Part shown: positions 36,401 through 50,200 of the stretch, piece by piece
How positions within the stretch are numbered: position 1 is the first letter of the stretch
Layout: the number at the start of each line of letters is the position of its first letter
Origin: Diphasiastrum complanatum
Lineage: Eukaryota; Streptophyta; Lycopodiopsida; Lycopodiales; Lycopodiaceae
Assembly: GCA_029204225.1 (NCBI GenBank)
Contig: CM055106.1
Location: 38,342,036-38,406,035, forward strand
DNA length: 64,000 bases
Direction of reading: 5' to 3'
Notes under the pieces: model-generated
What the model was told of the DNA's origin: nothing
Seen by the model: the letters and a program-made list of their open reading frames with translations, nothing else
The model's database searches: none
Position numbers and translations under genes: made by a program

Positions 36401-39400
36401 AGTCTTGTACAATCTAGAAGTATAGCCGAGGCCGAGGCATGGTCTTCCTTTTTATTGCTGCTTCTTCATCTTCATGTTGTTCTTGTTGTGTGTCGTCGTT
36501 GTTGCTTGTGACCTTTTATTCCTCCTTGTATGGTAAGACATCAATGATGGGTGTCAATTTTGTTTTCAGCTTCTTTGTCTACTTGCTTATTCTTGAAATA
36601 CAAAGTGTCATCTTTGTCAAATATGACATCTCTTAATATGATGAGTTTGTTGGTCAAGTAAGCGATATGCTAGGTATTGGTCATGATATCCTTGGAAAAT
36701 AGATTTAGAATCAAGTTTATGCCTCTTTTCATCTTCAATATGGCCATGAGCAATGCAACCAAAGGCTTCGAGACACACTTGGCTTTATACCTGAAAATAT
36801 TTCTTCTGTAGTTCTCTCCACGGCCTTTGTTGGGCTTCTATCAAGCAAATGAACTGCAATATTGATTGCTTCGCCCTAAAAATTGTCGGGAACATTTTTG
36901 GCTTTATGCATGCTCCTTGCACGTTCAACAACTGTTCCATTCTTTCTTTTGGCCACACTGTTTTGTTGTGGCATGGATGGTGTTACATATTGCCTTCTTA
37001 TGCCATGGTGGTTGCAAAACTTCTTGGATTCATTTGATATGAATTCCCCCACTTGAATTTTTCGCTGATTTGATTCTCTACCTCAGCTTTGAATTGATTG
37101 AAATAAGTGCATGTTTTCATTCAGAAAATAGACCCATACTTTTCTTGAAAAGCTATCAACAAGAAGGAAATAATGTAAAGTGCTTGTTTGATTCTCTACC
37201 TCAGCTTTGAATTGATTGAAATAAGTGCATGTTTTCATTCAGAAAATAGACCCATACTTTTCTTGAAAAGCTATCAACAAGAAGGAAATAATGTAAAGTG
37301 CTTGTTTGTGTAGTACCCCATAGATCCATATGGATAAGCTCCAACGGTTCTCTTTTGCTCTATATGCTCCTCCGTTTGGAAATCTTTGTCTATGTTGTCT
37401 TTTTGTCAACGACACAAGCTTCACATATTGTGGGATGGAATCTCAAATTTGGTAGTCCATGTACCATACTGTGTCTCTTGAGGACTTGAAGGCTTTGAAA
37501 GTTAAAGTGGCCATATCTTTAGTAAAAGCCCGCCCCCAAAAACCCCTTCATAATCAACAATAACACCTCATGTAAAAAAAAGAAAAGCCCAACACAACAA
37601 GCAAGGTGAGATGACAAAAAGTCGGGGGATTGATCTGCAAATAGGAAAGGTGTGCAATATTTTTAGAGGGAATCAGCCAACAAGTTGACAGCCCCCAAAT
37701 CCCAGAGCTGATACGCAACACACGTTGCATGAAAAGCGAAGTTTGAGGGTACCTCTCGAATCGCCTTTTCGAACCGTGTTTGAATCGAGTTTGAATCGGG
37801 AAAGAATCGGCTTGTCCAAGTTCGAACCGGCGAATCGGTTTTAGGGTTTTTTTTTTTAACATTATTGTCACATCATACATATTACATATGTCATATTCCA
37901 ATGTACCATGTGCATGGTTAGTTAGTGGTAATTAGCAAATGTTCATTCACGAAAATGACAATGTATCCTCCTTGTCGGCTTCATCTTCCGAGGTCTCTAC
38001 GCCGTCTTCGTCTTCTAGTGGCTCCTCGTCCTCGTGGACTCGAGAACTGGAAGCCTCTCCCCGTCCTGAGACGTGCAGCAGCCCGAGTGGTAGGTCCTGC
38101 ACGCATAGATTGGGGCAAAGGGTTACAATTCACAATCACAAGTTTCAATTCTAATTTCTAAAGCTAGAACTTACTACTTAGAACATGGGATGGAGCTCAA
38201 AGTTCAAACTTCCAAGTGGCAAGGACCAACTTGCAAGGGCCCAAGCCTCAAGGCTCAAGGGCTAATTCAAATTTCAAAGCTTGAAATTGGAACTTGAAAT
38301 TCACCTGCAAACTGCATGGCGTCATCATGGAGTAGTGCATACACGTCCTCCACCTCCTGTGACCTTGGTGGTAGGTCTGGAACCTTCGTCACATCAATGT
38401 CATTTGGATTTACCTGCAGTATGTAGACAGTAGAACAACACATTTAGAATGTCACTAAGGATTCAAATTTCAATGTTCAAACACAATTGCAACTATCAAA
38501 TTACAATTTACCTGCATAGGCTCCCTCACCCCCTTCATCTTCTTCAGAAGCCGTAGATTGGCGTGCACATACACCAACCTGTCTAATTGTGCAACACTGA
38601 GCTTGTTCCTCCTCTTCGTATGAATCAGAGAGAACAAACTCCAATTCCTCTCACATGCACTCGCTGTGCAATCCTGTGAGAGAATGCGTATGACGAGCTT
38701 CTGCAATCGAGGACAATCACCCCCATACTTGTCCCACCATGAAACAAGGCACAGTTGTCCTTCTCTGAGCCGCGCTCCTGGACACCCAAACTCAAGAGCC
38801 TCACGCCTGCACAGTGCACACGTGAGTTGTGACAATGCACATTGAAGATCATTCATGAGTGAGTGCCGAGTGTGACAATGTGGCCACTCACTTCATTGGG
38901 ATTCAAGAAAGACAAAGGACTTGAAAAAATAACAAATGTTAGAGAATTGTCATGACTTATACCTGAAGACATTGAGATCATCCCTGAGTGAATCCTGCAT
39001 GACAGGATCAGGATAGACCCTCTCAATGTATGTGCGCCATCCCTGTCGAAGCTCTGCATCATGGAACTGATCTTCATTCCTCCATAGAGGATGAAGAATG
39101 CAAGCCATAGCGTGTAGAGGCTGATGGAACCACTCCCACCTGGCTTGCCACTTTTCTCTTATTTCTTCAACCATATAAAATTTGAAAATCATACATCATA
39201 CATGTCACATGGTGCATACTTATTACTATATACTACATATTGCATAAACACTCATCAATCGTGATAAGAGATAATGCATAATACAAACCTCTCTGCACTG
39301 AAGGCAGTGCAGGTGCGAATCTCCTCTCCCAGCCTATCCATGAACTCATAGAGAAGGCCCAAAGTGCAGCCCTCTCTATCCGTAAGGCGCAGGATAGTGT

Positions 39401-42400
39401 AAAGAGGCTGCAAAGCCTCAGGCTCTCATGAGTGCCTCCACTGACGCCAAGGCTGTAAGACCACCATCTGTCTCAAGCCATCATGCACCTTCACGAGGCG
39501 CTCCAAAACAATGAAAATAAAGCCAAACCTGGAACGGATCATGATTGCAAATTGTATTAGCTTCAACAAAGCAATTATCGGATAACAAGGTCTTAGGTTG
39601 AAATTGGAGTCTCGAAAGTAGTTAGTAATTGCAACTTGCTAGTAAGCTATGTACTAGCTTCTAAGTAGTAAGAATCTAAGTGATGAAATTTGAATCAAAT
39701 TTGATGAATAGAAAAGTAGACCTGGTGGGGGCAGGCCTCAATATGTCGAGGCTAGAATACTCCCTGAACATACTCAGGACCCTCGGTCTCTTGGTGACAA
39801 ACCTCACCAAGAACCGGCCTATGTCTAGTACCTCTGCAATCCATGGCAACTTTGCTATATCCTCAAACAAGAGGTCTAAGCAATGTGCAGCATAGGGTGA
39901 CCAAAAGATCCAAGGGTACTTTTCATTTATGAGCTTCCCCATGGCAACACAATTTGCCGCATTGTCGGTGATGACCTGCAAAGCACAACAATCATCAATG
40001 CAACATCCGACATTGATCTTCTCTGAAGTGACAAGTCCATGATCCAAGAAGCAACATTGAACAAGTAGTGTAAGTAAAAAGTTTTCACTCATTTTTATTT
40101 CTCACTACACAACTGAAAGTCAAGAATCGATACCTGCACAACATTCTGTTTGCCGACCTCCACAATGGTCACGTCAATAAATCCAAACAATGCCTGGGCA
40201 TCCAAGGTTAAGCCCGAGATGTCGATGGATCTGAAGAACGTCGTGCCCAAGCAAGAAGAAACCAATATATTTACCACATGGCGCTTCCTGGTATCAGTCC
40301 AACCATCTGATATGATGGAGCACCCATACCTAGTTCAAAAGATCTCATTGCCCACAAAATTCAGATTTCAGATGGCAATTGTCAATTGCATTAAAATTTA
40401 ACAATTTATGTAATTGGTCAATAAATATAACTATTTCAATCATTCTTAATTTTTAAAACATAAAAGTTAAGAGATAGAACTTAGAAGTTAGAACTTGGCA
40501 CTCGCCACTTCAAACTTGGAATTTCAAGTTAGAACATAGATGACAATACATATTAGTATTAATTTAGTAATTACAAATTACTAATTACATTAAAGTAGGG
40601 TTTAGGAATCAGGATTTACACGGCCCATGATCTCCTGATAGGCTCTAGCTCCCTATCCACGGAGTCTCGCTCGGCAACCAACTGAGTCATCCTTAACTAC
40701 TGCATGGATGGTCCCTCCCACTCTGAACCAATCCTAGATACATGTCTCATCATCTCCCTCCATGCGGGGGTCGCAGCCAAGTGAAAGGGGAGGTTGCACA
40801 TGTAGAAACACCAGATACATTGGCTATGTCCTTGTTACTTTGTTGGAAGGATGCCGCATACACATCTCTACCCCTAAGATGTGTACCAGTACAGCTCTGG
40901 GCATGAGAAGAGCCTCGTGACAATGGTGCCACCGCATCACTCTGACTCTAAGTTTGACCCTGTGATGTGGAAGGGCCTGCTGGAACTGTTGCACATTGCC
41001 AATGGCCACAAATTATTAGTTACTATCTAGATTCTAGATTCTACGACAAATTACAGTGGAGATAGATGAATCGTGGTAGACTGTAGTAGTCTGTAGATTG
41101 TAGTAATGTCAAAGTACATACGATATGCAATGAATTATAATTTACAACACAATCATCAATGCAAATATTTTCTATTTAGCATCTAGCAACAACTTACAAT
41201 TGTCAATAACTCAAGTGACAGGATAATGGATTTATAAGTTATAACTATTAATAGCTTCAGAATTCCGAATCATTGATTACAATTTACGATCACCAACCTG
41301 TGGGCGAATGATGACCCTCCGAGGTAGCAGTAGATGGAGCTGCAGGTATCATCAATGAGTCAGGTGCTCGCACACAACCTGCGATCTCAAAACCACGTAG
41401 ACGCAATAGGTGTGCCTTTATTCTAGTGGGGCCACCTGTGTAGTCCTTGCCACAATACTTGCAAGTCCACCTCTTAGTGCCTGAGGTGCCAAAATTAGAA
41501 GCAATTGTCACATGATCCCACAAGGGATCCTTCTCTCTCGGCATGGTATCTACTATCTAGATTCTAGTCTCTCTCCCCCCCACTAGTCTCTCTCCCAGGT
41601 CCCCCTCCTAAATTCTGATTTTTCACTCACACGCCTAAAAACTAACTCTCCCTCGGACCTCCCTCCACACACACACACACCCCCACCCCTAAGTCTACCT
41701 CCCTCTCTCTCAAAGACTCAAACACACTCTTTAAACTTAAGAATCTATTCACACATTATCAAACACACACACACACACATTTATCAAACACACACACACC
41801 AACACACACACAAAAACACAAACACACACACACACACACATTGTCAAACATTTAACACACACACATTTGTCAACAGTCACACACACTGAACACACGTCAA
41901 CAGTGAAGAGCTGCAAAATGGGTTCGGCTATGTTCGCTCCCCGGAGGTGGCGCGTCCGTACTTGGACATGGTGGCAGCCGTGATCAGTGAGATAACCCAG
42001 GATTTGTTTGGGCCGTCCGCCTCTGCCAAGATACAAGGAAGTTAAAAAAAAGGGCACAGAGTGGCGGGGAAGCGATGTAGACACACACAATTCCACCCCT
42101 CTCACACAACTCCACCCCTCTTTCTCTCTCTCCGATTTCTCTCGCGGATCTGGATTCCGTCTCGGATCTCTCTCTCTCTCTCGGGCGCGGAAATCTGGGA
42201 ACCTTCGGGAGGAGGTAACGAGCAGGAGGTCCGACGAGAACGACGAGTTTTTTTTTTTTTTAAAAAAGGTTCGAACAGTCAAAAAACGGTTCGAACCGGA
42301 CCTTTTCGAAAAGAACTTTCGAATCGCGGTTCTTTCAACGAATCGCGATTCGACACAACATTGATGAAAAGTGTGATATGAACACGAGAAGCATTTTAGA

Positions 42401-44199
42401 GTTTGAATCGACCCTTGACCTAGGAGAAGCATTGTATTGTGCATGTCACAAAATGGCTACACAAGGGAGACTAGTTGTCCTTAAATTTGTTGATAGACCA
42501 TAAAAGGTCAAACTGGAAAGAAATTGTAGTGACTTCTTTTGACAAACTTAAGCATCAAACGACTTTCTCATCTGGCAGCTAACCTTCAAGCTGAATTAAA
42601 TAACAGAGGTTAAGATCACATGCGTAGAGCATAAGACTCAATTGACAGGCAAAGACTACTTGGAAATTTCATAAATGACAATAGCTTACAAATACAAATT
42701 CTGAGTATGGTCAAATCTAAAAATAACTAAAATATAAGATCTGAACTCCTGAGGCTTAAATTGGCATTGATTGAAATAAGCGATTCATATATAAGATTTA
42801 CATAAAATTAAAAAACAAAGAAAAATAAAGCATCTTCTATACTAACCGTAGTTTTTAAAAGATAGCTGGTGTTCTCTTATTCATATTTAAGATTTTTTTT
42901 GGTGTACAATCCATAAAGCAATATCATTTCTTCGTGTGATCCAAATCTAATGGTAGAATACTTACAGAAATTGAATTATCACGATTCTGAACAATCCTCC
43001 ATCGAGCAACATTCTCTTCTAGACGCAATCGTTGCTTTTGCCCGGCTTCATCTGTCACAAATGTTTCTTCTTCAACATAAGTCTTCGGGTCAAATTGTTT
43101 GGGCTCAATGTCCATAATGTTGGACACCCTAACCAAATTCATCTGCATCCAGATATTATAACAATCTTAGTTGGCCAAGTGGATGAAAGAAGATGAGCAA
43201 AAAATTCAGTTTCATTCTAGTAGAGACAGCACAAAGAACAAGGGGACTTCCTTGCAGCTTATGGTATGATGAAGATTGTAGACAAGCAAGAAAAAATGGA
43301 AGGTTGGGAAAAAGACATGCAAGATTGCAAATGGTGAAGATAAAACTAGCCCCACAAAGTTCGAGGATGAAACCTCCCAACCAAAAAGTGACAAGAATTG
43401 ACCACCTGATAATGGAAAGGCACCATGAATTTGATCAAGAAAAAAATTCAAAGAATTGGAAGATAAACACTAAAATTCCAACTTTAAAAGGGGGTAACAA
43501 CTTAGAAATAAGAAGCAGGAACAAAAGGACAATTATGATCGCCATCTACGCAAATCTTTATGGGAAAAGAGTAGAACGGAAATTAGCTCATGAACTGCAG
43601 ATATAGGGTATATGGTCAAAATGACAAGCTGGTTAGCAGCACCTAGTTAGTGACTAAGGAGGCACAAGGCAAAGATAGTACTCTATTATTGTTTTGTTGA
43701 CTTCAAGAAAAGTACGATTCCAGGACATAAGCTATGGGGGAGGATGTCAAAGCAACTAAGAATAGCAAGATAAAGACTACATTACTACAAAATTTGACCC
43801 TAGCACCGGGACTTTTCATATGGGCAAATATAGCGAAGCGAATTACCCTGTCTTTCTATCAGTCTATCCATCTTATATCCAATAGACCTATTTCTAACTC
43901 ATACAAGATTATCATTTCCCAGGTTATTGCAGCCATGTACTGATGTAGCGATCAGATTACTTCTATATTCGAAGTACAGACTCTTGTTACTGCTTTTCAA
44001 AAAAATGGTTTCATGAGAAAGAAACTATGTGTGATTGTGAACACCAGCTGAATTACTTACTAAGGTCCCTAGTTATGGCTCTAAGCAGAAATTTTGTAAA
44101 CGGGCAACTAGATAGAGCTACATCAAAAAAATTTGTGCTTTACTTTCTTTTAATCATCCCATAGATTCTGTTGGGTCTCTAGTTGGACATAAAGCATTT

Positions 44200-44261
<62 letters not shown>

Positions 44262-47200
44262 AGAGGAGCAGTCCCTCTTTCTTGTCCAGACCATCCACAC
44301 TGCAGCTTCCATTGCCTTTCCATCCCCACGGCCCAAGCACCAGAGACGTAATAGACCCCAGAATCCTTGGTATGACCAGGAGTGCCTCCACCTCCATCAG
44401 AACCTCATATATGCTCACTCCCATTTTCCCCACATGACCAAAACCATATCTCGTGTCTATCATAGAACCACCAGAAAAAAGAAAATTGCATACGAGATTG
44501 GCCAAGGTAAGAAAATGATGGATCTCCTTTTCAGTTCCTCCTCAGGTTCGTTCTGGAAGAAGTTCCTTCCACGATCACCTCCACCACGGATTACAGACCT
44601 CAGCACTTGGGTCACATATGCCACATCACTGTACACCATCCCAGATACCCCTCCTCTTCCCACCTCCTGTGTCACGGATACTTCTGCCATATTTACTAAC
44701 GACCTTATGGAGAAGGCCATCACACGACTCCATTCCCATAAAGCCAAAGACATTGATGAGCTAGAAGCTGAACTTCTAAAGTATGCTCCTGACATCCTCT
44801 CACCCTTCCTCTCCATTCTATTCAACCGAGTTGTCACCTCTGATTTTCCATCTCCATGGTCGACAAACCTCATTCACCCTATCCATAAAGGCGGGGACCC
44901 CATGAAAGTTGACAACTACCGCACCATTATGATCAGCCACCTCTTCGCCAAAGTTTATGGTTCTATCCTACAGTCAGAGATTAGTACGGAGATGGATGCC
45001 AGATCACTTTATGCCATTGGACAGGCGGGTTTCAGATCGAGATTTACTACATTGGATCATATCATTACTTTGAGGTCCATTATTGAGGAGGCTAAGGCCA
45101 AGAGAGAATGTGTATACTGTTGCTTTGTGGATCTCCGCAAGGCCTTTGATTCTGTGCCTAGGCATCTATTGATACAAAGACTTCACGATCGGAACTTTCA
45201 GGAGGATACTATACAGGCAGTAGTAGCATTGTACAGGCGTGTGGTTGGCAAGGTCCGACTATCAGGAGTTAATTCACCGGAGGTGGTGTAATAGTTCCTA
45301 ACACCAGAGTAGGGCAAACACTAACTGATCCACCCAACCTTGCCTACTCCCTGGTATGGAGCAAGCTCATCCTAGCCCAGTGTGAGGACTGGTAACATGC
45401 ATACTGCCAAGTGTCGACCACGTGGCACTGACGTGGCCGACTGCACGTTGGGACCCAACATGGGGCCCTATCCCACTGACAGGGTCTCTATGCTGTGTTA
45501 GGGCCGCCATGGCTATGGACCGTGCCGGGGCACACTACCCACACTGTCATGCCCTGTTGGTCGTGTACGCTGAACACGACCCTGACTGTGGTATCTGACC
45601 TCCTATGTTCTCTAGGGCTCGGCACTGGTTACGTGCTCGTAACACTCCCTCCCCCTTAAGAACCGTCTTGGTCCTCTAAGACAAAGTCTGGAAAAATCTT
45701 GCGAAGGACGTTGCCTCTTTCCCAAGTGGCATTCTCAAGAGGCTGATCATTCCACTTAACCAGATATTCTCGGTATAGAGTATGACGAGTTTGCGTCTCT
45801 CTACTATCAAGAATCTCCTCTGGTTCATGTGGAGGTTGTTGAGGATCCAATGGGAGAACTAGAACACTGTCCCCTACCAGATTGTCTGATCTGGTTAAGG
45901 CTTTTCGTAACTGACTTATATGAAAGACTGGAAAAACCTTACTATTGTGTGGGAGTTCTAGTTCATAGGTGACCTCACCTAGGCTCCTACTAATGGTAAA
46001 GGGACCACAATACCTAGGAGACAACTTAGCACACTCCTGATTTGAGGGTTTTAGAGTCAACTGGGACTCTCAAGTAGACTTTCTCACCAACGGAAAACTG
46101 CACATCCCGTTTGTGTGGATCTGCATGATGCCTGGCTCGATCCTGGGACTACCTAATGCTACGCTTAGCATGTTCTATCATCTGGTTTAGATCTTCTAAA
46201 AAGTTTCTGGCTGCTTCAACTTTTTCTTGTTTAAACCCTACAGCTGTGGGTGAGCGTGGTTGAAAATCGTACATCAGCATAAAGGGGCTGTATCCCGTAG
46301 CTGAATGTTTGGTACTGTTATAAGCAAACTCTAATATCGAGAGATACTCCTCCCAATTAGTCTGCTTCTTGCTGACGTATGCACGAAGCATATCCTCTAG
46401 CACCTAATTTACCCTCTTTGTTTGACCGTCCGTCTGTGGATGGTCGGTGATACTCATAATAAGTTTAGTATGGAGATAATGGAATACTGCCCTCCAAAAA
46501 TTTCCATTAAACTTACCGTCCCGGTCGCTGACTATGCCGGAAGGTAGACCGTACAATTTAAATAGCCCCTCAACAAACAACCTCGCTAACTCTGGAGCTC
46601 TAACGTTGTTTTAGTCGGAATAAAATGAGCCATTTTGGTCGGACAATCAACTGTGACCCATATAGCGTCATTACCCTTTCGGGTTTTAGGCAGGCCTACT
46701 ATAAAATCCATGGAGATACTCTCCCATTTACCAGCTGGTATATCTAAGGGCTGTAACAACCCTCCTGCCTTTAAACACTCTGCTTTATTTACTTGACATT
46801 TCTGGCAGCTGGTTACATATTGTTGGTCGTCCTTTTTCATACTGAGCCAGAAAAATTGCCTACGAAGAAGCTCATAGGTCTTCTGTATGCCTGGGTGCCC
46901 TGCACTAGGATTGTCATGACACTCATATAGGACCTGCTGCCTATAATCCTCTGAATTGGGGACACATACTCTATCTCTATAGAGCAAGTACTCATCCTGA
47001 ATGGAATAGTGTTTCCATTTGAATCCTTGAGTCAACTGACCCTCAACCACTGGGGTTTGCTTGGGTAATACAGGCTCAGAATCCTCAACGTCATCTGACG
47101 TATACTTGGATTCATCATCATCCTCAACGGAAGCTGCCGTATTCTTGGACGAACTGGCACCAGCCCCGGGAACTGGTTCTGGAGTCTGTAACTATCTGCT

Positions 47201-50200
47201 CTGGACTGAGTTCCAGATAGTAGAGAAGAATGCATCATGCTAGCACTTCCCTCTCAAGGACTCGAGTAACTCATTACGAATCTGAGAAAAACTCAGCTCG
47301 TTTATCATAGGCATTCTACTAAGGGCATCTGCTACTGTATTGAATTTCCCCCGTCTATATCTGATAGGCATATCAAACTCTTGCATCAACTCTGCCCAAC
47401 GAGCTTTCCGACCCCTAAGCTCAGGTTGATTGCAAAGATATCTGAGACTTTCATGGTCTGTCAGGACCTCAAAGTTGGCACCATGCAAATAATGCCTCCA
47501 AGTCTTAAGGGCATGGACTATAGAAAAGAGTTCCTTTTCATAGGCATTGTACCTAGTTTGAGCTGGTTCGAGTTTTTTACTCTCGAACGCAACTGGTCGT
47601 CCACCCTGAGTTAGTACAGCACCAACTGCAAAGTCGCTAGCATCTGTTTCGACCACAAATGGCTGATTGGGGTCAACGACTTTTAAAACTCATGTTGTAG
47701 CTAAGGCTGTTTTGAGAGCATCAAAGCTCTCCTGCTGTGCGGACTCCCAAACCCCTTAAGAAGATTTGTTATGGGAACTGCTATCTGAGCATATTCCTTG
47801 ACAAATCGTCTATAATATCCCGCCAAACCAAGAAAGATCTGAAGCTCTAAAATATTCTGAGGTCTCAGCCAACTGAGTATGGCTTTAACCTTATTGGGGT
47901 CCATCTTAATCCCATCTGCCGAGATAATGTGACCCAAATAAGCTACTTCTTCAACGAAGAATTCACACTTGGATTCTTTAGCATAAAGCTTATGCTTTCT
48001 AAGTAGTCGAAACACCTTTCTGAGGTGTTTAAGATGCTCCTTCCTCGTTTTGCTGTAAACGAGAATGTCATCTAAAATACGACTGAGGACACTGTTCATC
48101 AAGGTCATAAAGGTAGCTGGAGCATTTGTGAGCCCAAATGGCATCACCTTAAACTCATAATGACCATGAAGAGTCCTAAAAGCTGTTTTCGGGACATCTT
48201 CCCGTCTTTATACAGACTTGATGATATCTCGATTTGAGGTCTATTTTACTGAAAAATTTAGCCCCGTCGAGTTGATCAAACAACTCGTCTGCCCGAGGCA
48301 TAGGGTACTTATTCTTAATTGTGACTTTATTGAGGGCTCTGTAATCTACGCAAAGACGCATAGACCCCTCTTTCTTTTTCACCAAAAGGACTGGTGAGGC
48401 CCATGGTGAACTATTGGTCTGAATTTGGCCTTTCCCAAGATAATCTGTTAACTGCCTTTCTTCGTCCTCTGTTCGGCTGACCCGATACGGAGGTTTAGAA
48501 ACAGGTGCTGTACCTGGTACTAGGTTTATTACATGATCTACCTCTCTACTAGGTGGTAAACCATGTGGCAAATCTTCAAGAAAAACATCTTTAAATTTAG
48601 ACAATAAAGTTTCTAATTTATTGATTTTCTGCTGTAAAGAACTAGAAATAGAAACTTCAGAAATAAACTGAAAGTCACATAAGAATACCTGATGGTCGTC
48701 GTCTTCGATTAGCTGACAGAGCTTTGAACTGCAAACCATAGGGCTATTGGGAACATCATGCTCCCCATGCAACTGGATCTCTCGGCCTTTATGCTGAAAG
48801 CTGAGGGTGTTCTCTTGATAGTTTATGTGGAGAGAAGGTCCTAAGCTGTAGAGCCAATCTCTCCCGAGAACAATGTCTGTGCGATCCAGGTTCATTATCT
48901 GAAAGTTTATTTCATCTTCGTTCCCCCCATGCATACGTACTAGGTCATGCGGCCCAAAGCTGAAGGGTCTCGCTAGCATTGCAGAGGTCAGCTGGCAACA
49001 GTGTTCATGGTCTTCATGATACACTTTGATCTCGGAAGCTGCCGAGTCACTGGGGAAACTTACAGTCTGAACAAGATGAACTTGTTTTTTATCTTTTTTA
49101 TCTTTCTTAGTGAAAGGCCCCTTGGGACATTGTCTGACTGTGTGTCCCTTGCCCATGCACACAAAGCACAAACGTTCTTGTTTGGCTTTCTCAAAATCTT
49201 CTGGTTTTAAGGGCTGTATGAGCGATGGGCGTTTCTGAGGAGCTTCACCTTTTACTTTATCTTCTTTCTTTCATTCTAAAAATTTCTTTTTAAATTGAAA
49301 GTCTTTCTGAGAAGGCTGCTCAAAAAGAGGCTGTTGTCTCGCCCTCTTCCTACCCACTGAATCATCATAGATTTGAGCATATTTTTAAAAAACTCGCTCT
49401 AGGGTAGTAGGCAAGTTTCTCTGGACCTCTACTTTATATTCATCTTTAAGGCCACGGACAAATCCCCTGCCTTTCTGATAGTCATCCATATTTTTAATTT
49501 TTAAAATTGCTTCTCGATACTGCGAGATATATTGGATTAGGGACTTGTCCATTACTGTTTTCTCCCAGGCTTCCCAGGCTCTATCAAGTTCATTTTCAGG
49601 TAGAAATTCTCTTAGGAAGGCTTCTTCAAAGGCCTTCCATGACCGGGGAGTCTGCCCAGTCTCCTGGAGATTTAACCACCACTTATAGGCCATGGGCCCT
49701 AGGGAGGGGGCATATGATAGTTTGGAAGAGCGACGACTCATTGGTCTTCTCTATAGTTCTTCCATGGGCGCATTCTGGCATGAGTTCATTCCCCCTCTGA
49801 GGCCGTTTGGCCGTGCGCGCTTTTTTGCCAGGCAACCACGGTGCTATCATAGGTCTTGGCCACAAGGCTCCGCTCGTTGATGATTTACGCATTTGGACTG
49901 AGTACGCCACTGCCTCATATACCATCGATACCGACACACCTATTTCCATCTCCCCTAGACCTTCTGAGCTTACCTTCTTCACCTCTGATATGGTCCACAA
50001 TGCCATCAAGAAAATGAACACCAATAAAGCCAAGGATATTGATGACCTTGAATCTGAGCTTTTAATCCATGTTGCTAATTTACTATCACCTCTCCTAGCC
50101 ACTCTACTCAATCAAGCCGTTGTCTCCGCTTTTCCTTCTTCTTGGTGCACCAACATCATTCATCCCATACACAAAAATGGTGATCCCAAGAATCCTAGTA

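Larger units (their letters stand above)
37737..42363 (-). mobile_element. hAT-superfamily DNA transposon with 8-bp TSD
   Basis: The 8-bp target duplication ATGAAAAG at 37729-37736 and 42364-42371 is the hAT length. Left end CGAAGTTTGAGGG and right end (reverse complement) CAATGTTGTGTCGAATCGC are imperfect terminal repeats. Both ends have subterminal arrays of GAATCG and TTCGAA motifs, then a T/A tract. Transposase exons are read on the minus strand from a BED finger near 41544 to the dimerisation domain near 38500 and an acidic tail near 37960. Pyrimidine and (CA)n microsatellites lie at 41570-42200. Total 4627 bp, within LEO1 intron 5. Confidence 0.9.
26420..42965 (-). other. LEO1 intron 5 (16.5 kb, packed with nested elements)
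   Basis: Donor GTAAGT, acceptor TGTTGGCAG. Recognisable elements fill roughly 27.6-42.4 kb. About 26420-27290 and 42372-42965 look like plain intron sequence. Confidence 0.92.

Noticed and set aside
41749-42444. 231-codon minus-strand and 118-codon plus-strand open frames
   Set aside because: Built largely from CA and CT microsatellites and hAT terminal repeats, with no protein family signal.
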